A stretch of DNA of 23,715 nucleotides from a virus, in IMG/VR virus record IMGVR_UViG_3300032278_000119, positions 1 to 23,715 of that record. The stretch is one strand, 5' to 3'. The notes beneath the pieces were generated by a model, which had not been told where the DNA came from, did not search any database, and saw only the letters and a list, made by a program, of their open reading frames with translations. Shown piece by piece: positions 17,537 through 23,715 of the stretch (within the stretch, counting starts at the first letter, position 1; each line of letters starts with the position of its first letter). The translations under genes were made by a program, and so were the position numbers.

Positions 17537-18040
17537 ATGAAGGTTGTCGATATAGCTGATGAAATTTACAGAGAGCTGGGTAGCCCAAGCGATTTGAACA
17601 TTCCTGTTTTAACTTTTTGGATTAGAGCTAACATGGGGGCGTTAAATAGTCATATTCATGAAGAATATTTCATAAATACAGACTTGGAAATCGTTAAAAC
17701 TGAGGGCGACTCAGATCATGAGGTAGGAGAAGAAGAAAAAGCCATCATGAAAAAAATGTACATGGTCTATCACTACAACAATCTAGTAAGGAACACGATG
17801 GGCGCGGCCAGCCTTGACACCGTAATCGAAATTGAGTCAGACGATACGCGCGTAAAAAAAATCAACAAAAATGAGCAAAGTAAGACTTACGCTTCTCTTA
17901 AGAGGCAAGAATATCAAGAGCTGATGGATCTTATTTCTGCTTATAAAATTACCAAGTCTTCTCCTTCTCAGGTTGCCGGAGACGACACCATCGCTGGCGC
18001 AACTGGTTCGTATAAAGAAAGCAACCGAGCTAACCAATAG
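17537..18040 (+). CDS. Putative head-tail connector (adaptor) protein
   Basis: A 167-residue, mainly helical protein. The N-terminus reads A-D-E-I-Y-R-E-L-G-S-P, followed by a hydrophobic F-W-I-R-A-N-M-G segment. The middle has E-E-E-K-A-I-M-K-K-M-Y, Y-N-N-L-V-R and V-K-K-I-N-K-N-E-Q-S-K-T-Y. The end is flexible and polar. Size, helical character and position ahead of three other neck-size genes fit the HK97 gp6/SPP1 gp15 class of adaptors that bind the portal ring. It starts five bases after the glycosyltransferase stop with only a weak GAG upstream. I rely on context and pattern rather than a diagnostic motif, so the name is tentative. Confidence 0.6.
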   Translation: MKVVDIADEIYRELGSPSDLNIPVLTFWIRANMGALNSHIHEEYFINTDLEIVKTEGDSDHEVGEEEKAIMKKMYMVYHYNNLVRNTMGAASLDTVIEIESDDTRVKKINKNEQSKTYASLKRQEYQELMDLISAYKITKSSPSQVAGDDTIAGATGSYKESNRANQ

Positions 18041-18051
18041 GGACACAAAGA

Positions 18052-18501
18052 ATGGCAGACCTACTAAGTCAGACAGATAAAGATTTTTTTATTAGCGTGT
18101 TAGGAGACATATTCGACACGTTTAAGCGCGATATAGTCATTCACAAAGAGCCCAAAAAGAAAATAATAAATCCTGCTATAGAGCTATATGCTGGATACGC
18201 AGAATCTTCTGCCCCCGCAAATATAGAATATATTCCTGAAAGCAAAACTTTTCCGGGGCTGGTAAGTTATTTGGACAGCATAGGTCAACAGTCAGACAAG
18301 CGAGTTGGCGACATAAATTTAGACGTACGCAGGGGCAAGGTAAGAATAAAAGTCCTTGAAGACGCCAAAGAATATATAATGAAAGGAACCACCGAAAAAG
18401 TGCTGTTAGACGGTAAAGCTTTCAATGTCATCACTTATGATACCGTAAAGTACTTTTTTGGGATGAAGTGGTATGTGTTTTACTTAGAACAAACAATGTA
18501 A
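18052..18501 (+). CDS. Putative head-closure (stopper) protein
   Basis: A 149-residue protein with a helical N-terminus (F-I-S-V-L-G-D-I-F-D-T-F) and a beta-rich body rich in charged residues (D-I-V-I-H-K-E-P-K-K-K, I-N-L-D-V-R-R-G-K-V-R-I-K-V). Its size and place directly after the adaptor candidate match stopper proteins of siphovirus necks, which are small beta-barrels closing the portal channel. AGGGAC lies about ten bases upstream of the start. There is no decisive motif; any other neck component remains possible. Confidence 0.5.
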   Translation: MADLLSQTDKDFFISVLGDIFDTFKRDIVIHKEPKKKIINPAIELYAGYAESSAPANIEYIPESKTFPGLVSYLDSIGQQSDKRVGDINLDVRRGKVRIKVLEDAKEYIMKGTTEKVLLDGKAFNVITYDTVKYFFGMKWYVFYLEQTM

Positions 18502-18502
18502 T

Positions 18503-19105
18503 ATGGCTATTCGATATAACAAAATGCAGTTTTTGAAAGAAGTTTCTAAGGCAATGGACTCGGCAGAAGTAAGAAGAAGGATGCGCGAAAGCGCAGAAAA
18601 CGAGTTCCAGCAAAGAAAAAAGAAGCTTCTATCAGACTTTATTGGCCATCCTGTAACTCAGGAAATATTGTCTGGCCCGAACTCTGATAACTATAGCGGC
18701 ACCTTAACGGGCAGGGGTAATTTATTTACGTTCATCGGATTTTCGGAAAGCTCAGACCCGATCAACCCCCTGTATCAATACTTGAATCGATCTATAAGAA
18801 TGCTAAAAAACCCTCATGTGATCAAGCAAAAATATGGTGCGACATACACGTTCAAATGCTATACGCCCGACGAAAGAGACCTAGTTAAAGTAGCTCCGAT
18901 GCCTTGGGAAAGAGGCAGAAGTTGGGCGACGGGTATATCTAGAGGAATTTCTGGTTTAAGCTATTATATATACAAGGCTACTGAAGGAGCGAGGTCAGGG
19001 GGAGGTGTACAAACCAGCACTCCTTACATCGCCGGGCTAATGTTTAGAAGGCAGCCATACCTATTGGGTATGTTTTCTAAACTTAAAGCGGGAGTAAAGA
19101 TATAA
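18503..19105 (+). CDS. Putative tail-completion or neck protein (HK97 gp10-like position)
   Basis: A 200-residue basic protein. A strongly charged helix at about 10-45 (V-R-R-R-M-R-E-S, Q-Q-R-K-K-K-L-L) is followed by a G-R-G-N-L-F-T-F-I-G-F strand and a conserved-looking P-M-P-W-E-R-G-R-S-W-A-T-G-I segment near 132-146. It starts one base after the previous stop and ends immediately before the next ATG, so translation is coupled within the neck operon. HK97 gp10-like tail-completion proteins occupy this slot in siphoviruses. The assignment rests on gene order and general features. Confidence 0.5.
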   Translation: MAIRYNKMQFLKEVSKAMDSAEVRRRMRESAENEFQQRKKKLLSDFIGHPVTQEILSGPNSDNYSGTLTGRGNLFTFIGFSESSDPINPLYQYLNRSIRMLKNPHVIKQKYGATYTFKCYTPDERDLVKVAPMPWERGRSWATGISRGISGLSYYIYKATEGARSGGGVQTSTPYIAGLMFRRQPYLLGMFSKLKAGVKI

Positions 19106-19996
19106 ATGAAAGGACAATTTGAAAACAAAATAATGTCTAGTATGGTTTTGTGGTTTGACCACGTCCTTACAAAAAAGGGAGAAGCCTATACGAATCATGA
19201 GTCCCTGTTTTACTCGGTAGAAGGCCAGTGGCATGGCTACTATACATATGGTCTTCCGTTCAAGCAGATCGTCTCTGACTTTTCCGTGCCTTCGAATGCG
19301 CCCGCAGACCCCCAAATTCCGACAGGGATATATGTTAACGGGACTTTCGTAAAAAAAGGAGTAAATAATTTTATCGATATAGACTATGCTAATGGTCACG
19401 CATATTTTTCTGCCGACCAAGGATCTAATGTCATTAGCGGTGATTATGCTGTAAAAGATTTTAATATTTATTTAACTAATAAACTAGAACAAGAGCTTCT
19501 GTTTGAAACAAAGGTCCATTTAAGACCAAAAACCTCCGAAAATCCAACCGCGTTAAACACTAATCAATTAGTATACCCAGCGGTTTTTTTAAAAAACAAC
19601 GGAGGGTTCAACGAGCCTTGGGCCTTGGGCGGCGAAGACAGTACTCAAATGAATATTAGGGCTATCGTGCTGTCTGATTCTCAGTTCAACTTGGACGCGG
19701 TTTGCTCTATTTTTAAGGATCAGAACAAAACCAACTTGCCCATTATAGAGGAAGGAGATTATCCTTTTAACACCTTGGGGGGATATAAGTCAGATTTATG
19801 GCAGTTCAATGGGGATACTAGTGTATATAATTATACTGGGCTCGTTAACGGAACTGACGATGCTTGGATCAAAGATGTTAATGTTTCCCAATTCAATATA
19901 GATTACATAGGCGAAATTAAAAGCCAAAACCCAGACGTTTTTAGCGCCATAATCGACTTTGATGTTGAGAAAATCAGACTTCCTAGACAGGAATAG
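19106..19996 (+). CDS. Putative tail terminator or other neck/tail structural protein
   Basis: A 296-residue protein whose ATG abuts the previous TAA. It is beta-rich, with I-Y-V-N-G-T-F-V and Y-F-S-A-D-Q-G-S-N-V-I-S-G-D-Y motifs near 75-120, and has no enzymatic or membrane features. It is last in the four-gene neck block, just before the tail tube gene, where tail terminators commonly lie, but it is longer than the usual terminator of about 130-200 residues. It shows no resemblance to a contractile sheath. ATA isoleucine codons are frequent, unlike in the next gene. I do not recognise the family with certainty. Confidence 0.5.
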   Translation: MKGQFENKIMSSMVLWFDHVLTKKGEAYTNHESLFYSVEGQWHGYYTYGLPFKQIVSDFSVPSNAPADPQIPTGIYVNGTFVKKGVNNFIDIDYANGHAYFSADQGSNVISGDYAVKDFNIYLTNKLEQELLFETKVHLRPKTSENPTALNTNQLVYPAVFLKNNGGFNEPWALGGEDSTQMNIRAIVLSDSQFNLDAVCSIFKDQNKTNLPIIEEGDYPFNTLGGYKSDLWQFNGDTSVYNYTGLVNGTDDAWIKDVNVSQFNIDYIGEIKSQNPDVFSAIIDFDVEKIRLPRQE

Positions 19997-20011
19997 AAGT
20001 TCCCAAAAATA

Positions 20012-20040
20012 TTAACAAACTGTAACTAGAACTATATAAA
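20012..20040 (+). promoter_or_regulatory. Sigma70-like promoter of the tail tube gene
   Basis: TTAACA (20012-20017) and TATAAA (20035-20040) are separated by exactly 17 bases; each matches five of six consensus bases. The pair lies in the 69-base gap before the tail tube candidate, giving a predicted leader of about 20 bases that includes its Shine-Dalgarno sequence. This is the best promoter match I found in the window. Confidence 0.6.
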
Positions 20041-20048
20041 CTTTTTCG

Positions 20049-20057
20049 AAAAAAGGA
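20049..20057 (+). promoter_or_regulatory. Strong ribosome binding site of the tail tube gene
   Basis: AAAAAAGGA ends eight bases before the ATG at 20066, an optimal spacing, consistent with high translation. Confidence 0.75.
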
Positions 20058-20065
20058 TTTAAATT

Positions 20066-21220
20066 ATGGCTAAAAATAGAATTATCTACCAGAGTGAAGC
20101 GCTTTACGCTGGACCCGCTGCCGCCGCAGGAACTTACGTAAGTGAGCTTCCTCACCTTTCTCAAGGACCAAAAAATCTGGCACGCGTTCAAAACGTAAAC
20201 TATGGCTTCGACTTAACACGTACAGACGTTAACCAATTCGGCGAGCTCGCTGCGATCGACAGGGTCATCCTCGAGTCTCCTACCGTATCTCTTGACTTCT
20301 CATACTATCTTTCAAACTTTGCAAATGAAGACCTCCTAGGTTTCCACATCAACGGCGCGGCCGTTGCATGGGGCAATCTTGTGTCTTGTATTTCCGGCAT
20401 GTTGGAGAGAAATACTGATGAGAGAAATTACTACATTAAAGTAGTAAAAGAGGGCGTAGATGCCGTTGGTTATACTGACACAGGTACGACTAATAACGAT
20501 GTGGTTGCCATTGGTAACGCATTCGTTTCTTCTTACAGCACCGAAGCTGCCGTTGGGGACTTCCCGACCGCGAGCTTGAGTGTTGAAGCATTGAACATCA
20601 AGTTTGACGTTGGAACTACGGGTAACCTTGCTCCGCAAGTTGATCCGGCCGATGGCTCAGCAGAGGACACTCTTAAGTATGCTTTGCCGGACACGGAACG
20701 TCATGCAAGCACGACTGCCGACGTTAAGGGTCTCTCCACGTTGAAACCGGGAGACATCACCCTAGACTTCTATCGTGTTGGTTGGGGAAACAACTTGAAC
20801 TCACACATGCTTGGCGCTGATCTTGATCAGACTGGCACCGTGGGTATTAAGATTCAAAACTACAATGTGAGTTTCGATCTTACTCGGGAACCGCTTAGCA
20901 GGCTGGGTACTAAGTTCGCTTTCGCTCGGGAAATTTCATTCCCCGTAACCGTGAGCCTCTCTGTAGATGCTCTCGTGGGCGAGTTTGAAACCGGCAACTT
21001 GGCTAATCTCGTTAATAACGATTCCGATTGGGACGCCGTTGTTAACTTGGACAGTGGCTCGACAAAGCATTGCGCTTATGTCCTCAAGAAGGCTAAGTTA
21101 GACAGCCACGCTTATAGCTCGACTATTGGCGACAACAAGAGTATCTCTCTGAACTTCAGTGCTCAGATTGGCTCCGCTCTGCAAAATGACAGAGGGTTGT
21201 TCATGAGTGGTAAGAAGTAA
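20066..21220 (+). CDS. Putative major tail tube protein with duplicated domain
   Basis: A 384-residue protein. Residues 40-76 and 262-300 are related (V-Q-N-V-N-Y-G-F-D-L-T-R and I-Q-N-Y-N-V-S-F-D-L-T-R, both followed by an R-x-I and a T-V-S-L strand). The ends of the halves also match (V-G-D followed by S-L-S, and I-G-D followed by I-S-L). This indicates two tail-tube-like beta domains. In phage T5 the pb6 tube protein is also duplicated and forms trimeric rather than hexameric rings, so a trimeric ring is a reasonable prediction. The N-terminus lacks a signal peptide. The gene has its own promoter, strong ribosome binding site and terminator, and a codon set without ATA, unlike neighbouring genes, all expected for one of the most abundant virion proteins. 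A major capsid or other abundant beta protein is the main alternative, but the internal repeat and position favour a tube. Confidence 0.7.
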   Translation: MAKNRIIYQSEALYAGPAAAAGTYVSELPHLSQGPKNLARVQNVNYGFDLTRTDVNQFGELAAIDRVILESPTVSLDFSYYLSNFANEDLLGFHINGAAVAWGNLVSCISGMLERNTDERNYYIKVVKEGVDAVGYTDTGTTNNDVVAIGNAFVSSYSTEAAVGDFPTASLSVEALNIKFDVGTTGNLAPQVDPADGSAEDTLKYALPDTERHASTTADVKGLSTLKPGDITLDFYRVGWGNNLNSHMLGADLDQTGTVGIKIQNYNVSFDLTREPLSRLGTKFAFAREISFPVTVSLSVDALVGEFETGNLANLVNNDSDWDAVVNLDSGSTKHCAYVLKKAKLDSHAYSSTIGDNKSISLNFSAQIGSALQNDRGLFMSGKK

Positions 21221-21247
21221 ATTAAATAAATAAATTTAATTATCACA

Positions 21248-21275
21248 CCCCCGATGAAAATCGGGGGTTTTTTTT
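21248..21275 (+). terminator. Intrinsic terminator after the tail tube gene
   Basis: A perfect eight-base-pair stem (CCCCCGAT with ATCGGGGG) closes a GAAA tetraloop and is followed directly by eight T residues. It lies 27 bases beyond the tail tube stop codon and is the clearest terminator in the window. Confidence 0.93.
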
Positions 21276-21303
21276 ATTTCATAGAAAAACAATGAAGTGT
21301 AGT

Positions 21304-21309
21304 TATAAT
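21304..21309 (+). promoter_or_regulatory. Possible -10 element restarting transcription after the terminator
   Basis: TATAAT lies between the terminator and the next gene, 22 bases ahead of its ATG. No good -35 hexamer is visible at 16-18 bases. Its position, where new initiation would be useful, is the main support. Confidence 0.4.
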
Positions 21310-21310
21310 T

Positions 21311-21326
21311 AAGGTAAAAGGATAAA
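21311..21326 (+). repeat. Repeated 16-base translation leader, copy 1
   Basis: AAGGTAAAAGGATAAA occurs here ahead of the 77-residue gene and again, identically, at 21577-21592 ahead of the 335-residue gene. It contains the AAAAGGA ribosome binding site, so it may be a shared leader. Confidence 0.75.
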
Positions 21327-21331
21327 GGGAT

Positions 21332-21565
21332 ATGGATATCAATTCGCAAGGCAAGGCTAAGGACTTTCTGTACTTTCAGCAGCGCCGCAAAATCACTAAT
21401 CTTTACAAACAGTTTCTTTTTATCTTAGAGGATTTGAGAGATGAAAAAGAAGGCATATCTTCCGAGTCTTACGAAAAATCAAGAAAAAGGATACTAGATT
21501 ACGGAAACGATACCATTCGTGAGCTAGAAGAAAACTTAGAAAAATTTGAGGTTTTTCTTAAATAA
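21332..21565 (+). CDS. Small helical protein after the tail tube gene (possible assembly factor)
   Basis: A 77-residue, highly charged and almost entirely helical protein (F-L-Y-F-Q-Q-R-R-K-I, then L-R-D-E-K-E-G, and a final E-L-E-E-N-L-E-K-F-E). I do not recognise the family. It lies between tube and tape-measure positions, where lambda gpG-like tail assembly chaperones are encoded. No programmed frameshift links it to the next gene, which has its own leader. An assembly role is inferred from position only. Confidence 0.6.
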   Translation: MDINSQGKAKDFLYFQQRRKITNLYKQFLFILEDLRDEKEGISSESYEKSRKRILDYGNDTIRELEENLEKFEVFLK

Positions 21566-21576
21566 TTTATTATAGA

Positions 21577-21592
21577 AAGGTAAAAGGATAAA
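21577..21592 (+). repeat. Repeated 16-base translation leader, copy 2
   Basis: Identical to the leader at 21311-21326; it ends two bases before the ATG at 21595. Its GGA core is about eight bases before that start. Confidence 0.75.
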
Positions 21593-21594
21593 AT

Positions 21595-22602
21595 ATGAAA
21601 ACTCTTTACGAATTTAAATCTTCGAAAGAACGGGAGGTCGAAGAGACGCAAACCGTCAAGAACGACAAGGGCGAAGAGGTAACCACAAGCACCAAAGTCA
21701 AAGAGCCTTTTGAGGCTGAATTTGCCTTAAGAAGGCCCACTAGAAAAATGTATGATGAGGCCGAACTCTTTTATGGGGTAAAGCTTTCCGAAGGGATCAA
21801 AGCCGGCCTACTTACTAGAGCCCTGCTTGCGAAAAGATTCAATAATGATGGAGGAGTTTTAAGCGATACAGAGAGAGAAAGATTTTCTGATCTTTACATG
21901 GGTCTTTTTGAAAAACAAGCAGAACTTCAAAGGCTTTCGGTCAAGACTGAAGCTGAAAGAAACTCCGACGAGCAAGAACGTTATAAAGAGTTGATTCTGG
22001 AGTTGACTTCCGCTCGCGAAGAGATTCAAGAATTTGAAATGGCTCAGGCAAGCCTCTTCGACCAAACCGCAGAAAATAGAGCCAGAAATAAGGCTATCCT
22101 TTGGTGGGTTTTGCAACTGGCCCACGAAAAGAAACATATCCTTGACGAAGAGAAATACGTTCCATTTTTTGGTGATGGAGATTTTGAAGAAAGGTTAGAT
22201 AGGTATGATGAAATTGATGAGGGGGATGATGACTCCTCGTTAGAAATACTTAGAAAGTTTTCTTATTATGTAAGTTTTTGGTATATCACAAAGCCAAACA
22301 ACAAAGACGAATTTGAGAAGCTTATAGAAGCTTCAGAAAGTCCTGAATACGGCGGCGCAGGTGAATCTCTTGACGAAGAGGCCCCAGAGCCAGAGGAGGA
22401 AGCGCTAGATCTTGATGCGGACACCGCTAAAGAACCGGAAGAGAAGCCGGAAGAAGAGCCAAAAACGCTCGAGGATGTTCCTCAGGAGGTCGCTCCAGAA
22501 GAGAAACAAAAGAAAAAGTCAAAGAATAATAAATCGGAAGAAAAAGTAGAAAAAGTAGAAAATAAAACGGATCAGGAACCGGTCGGCGAAGCGGGCGTAT
22601 AG
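21595..22602 (+). CDS. Putative tail assembly chaperone with highly charged C-terminal tail
   Basis: A 335-residue protein with a folded, mostly helical part at about 35-240 (for example F-A-L-R-R-P-T-R-K-M-Y-D-E-A-E near 46-60, a coiled-coil-like stretch near 95-150, and W-W-V-L-Q-L-A-H-E-K near 165). The tail of about 85 residues is dominated by Glu, Pro and Lys, with repeated E-E-x-P and K-V-E patterns and no hydrophobic core, so it is probably disordered. Tail chaperones in other phages bridge tube subunits and the tape measure, and this gene is in that position. No known motif was identified and scaffold-like functions are also possible. Translation uses the repeated leader just upstream. 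Confidence 0.6.
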   Translation: MKTLYEFKSSKEREVEETQTVKNDKGEEVTTSTKVKEPFEAEFALRRPTRKMYDEAELFYGVKLSEGIKAGLLTRALLAKRFNNDGGVLSDTERERFSDLYMGLFEKQAELQRLSVKTEAERNSDEQERYKELILELTSAREEIQEFEMAQASLFDQTAENRARNKAILWWVLQLAHEKKHILDEEKYVPFFGDGDFEERLDRYDEIDEGDDDSSLEILRKFSYYVSFWYITKPNNKDEFEKLIEASESPEYGGAGESLDEEAPEPEEEALDLDADTAKEPEEKPEEEPKTLEDVPQEVAPEEKQKKKSKNNKSEEKVEKVENKTDQEPVGEAGV

Positions 22603-22626
22603 GCGACAAGGCTCCTTAATCTCACC

Positions 22627-22654
22627 AAGCCCTGCCCTTAACGGGGTGGGGCTT
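22627..22654 (+). terminator. Terminator-like hairpin between two tail genes
   Basis: AAGCCC pairs with GGGCTT, continuing through two wobble pairs and CCC/GGG, for about 11 pairs around a short TTAA-containing loop. The following CTTTGTT is only a weak T tract, and the next ATG begins at 22662. It may be a partial terminator or a translational hairpin that lowers expression of the downstream gene, which has no AGGA site. Confidence 0.55.
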
Positions 22655-22661
22655 CTTTGTT

Positions 22662-23693
22662 ATGAAACAAATAAAAGACGACGCGCTCAAAGCGCCAAAA
22701 AAGGAGCTCAAATCTATTTATATAAAAATAATAAATGGATATACTGAAATTGAAACATCCTTTGGTCAAATGTATATCAAGCACATAGATACATGGGCTT
22801 CTGGTGAAGTGGATGACGTTTATCAAGAGCACTTGGATAAGGCTAAAGGTCAAGGCCTGCCCACTGAAGAAGAACAGACCGAGTTCCTGCAAAAAGAAGA
22901 AATATGGACGAAAAAAGAAGAACAGAAATTAACCGACTTAGACTTGTCTATAAGAGGAATGCGGTCAACAAAAGGTAAACTCTATTTAGATTCCCAGATA
23001 GAACAAATTAACAAAGAAATAGACGAGGCCGTTGGAAAGGCTAACGATTTAAGAAAAGAAAAAATGGAACTCATGGGTTTTACTGCAGAAGCTTACGCGT
23101 CCAAAAAATTAAATGAATTTTATATGTATACCTCTCTTTATAAAGACAAGGAATTTAAAAATCTTTTTTTTAGCGAGAAAGACTTTGAAGATGTATCTTT
23201 TCGGGGGTTGCATGAACTAATGTCAAAGTATAATGAAGCAACCAAATATTATATAGAAATGAATCTAAAAAGAATCTCATTATCTCCATTTTTTTTAAAT
23301 TATTTTTATTTGTGTGATGATAATCCTATGACCTTTTTTGGAAAGCCCGTCATTAAACTTACTTATTTACAGGCAGAAATGTTTGGGTACGCCAGATACT
23401 TTAAGAATTTGCTGTCCCAAGCAAAAAATCAACCCACCGACGATTTGTACGAAGAACCCGAAAGGCTAGTGGAATTCCTCGAAGGACAAAAGAATGCTGA
23501 AAAGCTGCAACATAAAATGGGCAACTTGGGCAAAGACTACGAGGCAGCCTCTGTAGTTGGCGCTACCAGTAAAGACTTGAAGACTGCAGGCATAGAAGCG
23601 GAAGGAAAAGGCCGTGATATTAGCCTGACGAAGGAAGCGGCCAAAAAAGGTGGACTTGATATGCAAGACTTAATTAAATTGCATGGAGCTTGA
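22662..23693 (+). CDS. Coiled-coil protein of the tail assembly region
   Basis: A 343-residue protein. A lysine-rich N-terminus is followed by long charged helices at about 70-150 (E-E-Q-K-L-T-D-L-D and Q-I-E-Q-I-N-K-E-I-D), with probable coiled coil. A more hydrophobic segment at about 205-260 contains F-F-L-N-Y-F-Y-L-C-D-D-N-P-M. The end is Gly-, Ala- and Lys-rich. I do not recognise the family. It follows the charged-tail protein and directly precedes another gene start, so it may be the second half of a chaperone pair or another tape-measure partner. There is no canonical ribosome binding site, and the start sits just after a stable hairpin. An upstream stop at 22617 excludes fusion to the preceding gene by frameshift. 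Confidence 0.6.
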   Translation: MKQIKDDALKAPKKELKSIYIKIINGYTEIETSFGQMYIKHIDTWASGEVDDVYQEHLDKAKGQGLPTEEEQTEFLQKEEIWTKKEEQKLTDLDLSIRGMRSTKGKLYLDSQIEQINKEIDEAVGKANDLRKEKMELMGFTAEAYASKKLNEFYMYTSLYKDKEFKNLFFSEKDFEDVSFRGLHELMSKYNEATKYYIEMNLKRISLSPFFLNYFYLCDDNPMTFFGKPVIKLTYLQAEMFGYARYFKNLLSQAKNQPTDDLYEEPERLVEFLEGQKNAEKLQHKMGNLGKDYEAASVVGATSKDLKTAGIEAEGKGRDISLTKEAAKKGGLDMQDLIKLHGA

Positions 23694-23715
23694 TGTTATT
23701 TGAGTGTAATCAAGC
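23693..23715 (+). CDS. Start of a further gene, cut by the right edge
   Basis: An ATG overlaps the preceding TGA by one base (TGATG), a common arrangement for coupled translation, and the frame (M-L-F-E-C-N-Q) is open to the end of the window. Gene order would place a tape measure protein here, but seven codons do not allow an assignment. Confidence 0.45.

Noticed and set aside
19106-19996. Contractile tail sheath candidate
   Set aside because: At 296 residues it is short for a sheath, and it lacks any sheath-like pattern.
22500-22662. Possible programmed frameshift between the two tail assembly genes, as in lambda G/GT
   Set aside because: No X-XXY-YYZ heptamer in frame was found near the end, and a TAA at 22617-22619 blocks the downstream frame.

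Overview
The window is a late structural region of a tailed double-stranded DNA bacteriophage (Caudoviricetes). All convincing genes lie on the + strand and are tightly packed, with no gap above about 111 bases. There is no tRNA, integrase, CRISPR array or insertion sequence. The mix of LamG lectin folds, collagen-like stalks, cupredoxin-like domains, a GT2 glycosyltransferase with TPRs and a long modular adhesin is what I associate with marine phages, but the sequence does not identify the host. A tail tube candidate without any tail sheath candidate beside it suggests siphovirus morphology; this is inference.

Left block (1-16418), adhesion and decoration. The first gene is cut by the left edge (open frame from base 1) and encodes cupredoxin-like, collagen-like, CBM5/12-like and seven LamG-like domains. 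Next come a second collagen/LamG protein, a trio of small proteins (two similar beta-rich proteins around an almost pure collagen-like peptide), a 2075-residue protein built of six homologous modules, and a 72-residue protein. Together they look like a multi-protein fibre or surface-decoration apparatus.

Middle block (16449-19996). A GT2 glycosyltransferase with TPR-like repeats sits directly before four genes whose sizes and order fit head-tail connector, head-closure, tail-completion and tail-terminator proteins. The glycosyltransferase lies 5 bases before the connector gene, so it is probably a late, virion-associated function.

Right block (20012-23715), tail. The tail tube candidate has its own sigma70-like promoter (TTAACA, 17 bases, TATAAA), a strong Shine-Dalgarno sequence, distinct codon use and a clean intrinsic terminator, so it looks like an individually boosted transcription unit. 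The protein carries an internal duplication, as in trimeric two-domain tubes such as T5 pb6. After it come a 77-residue helical protein, a 335-residue protein with a highly charged tail and a 343-residue coiled-coil protein, in the usual place of tail assembly chaperones. At the right edge a further gene begins at 23693, possibly the tape measure.

Most notable: a virion protein with a full set of type-1 copper ligands and two progressively degenerated copies, the six-module adhesin with insertions in two modules, the LamG array, and the autonomous duplicated tail tube gene.
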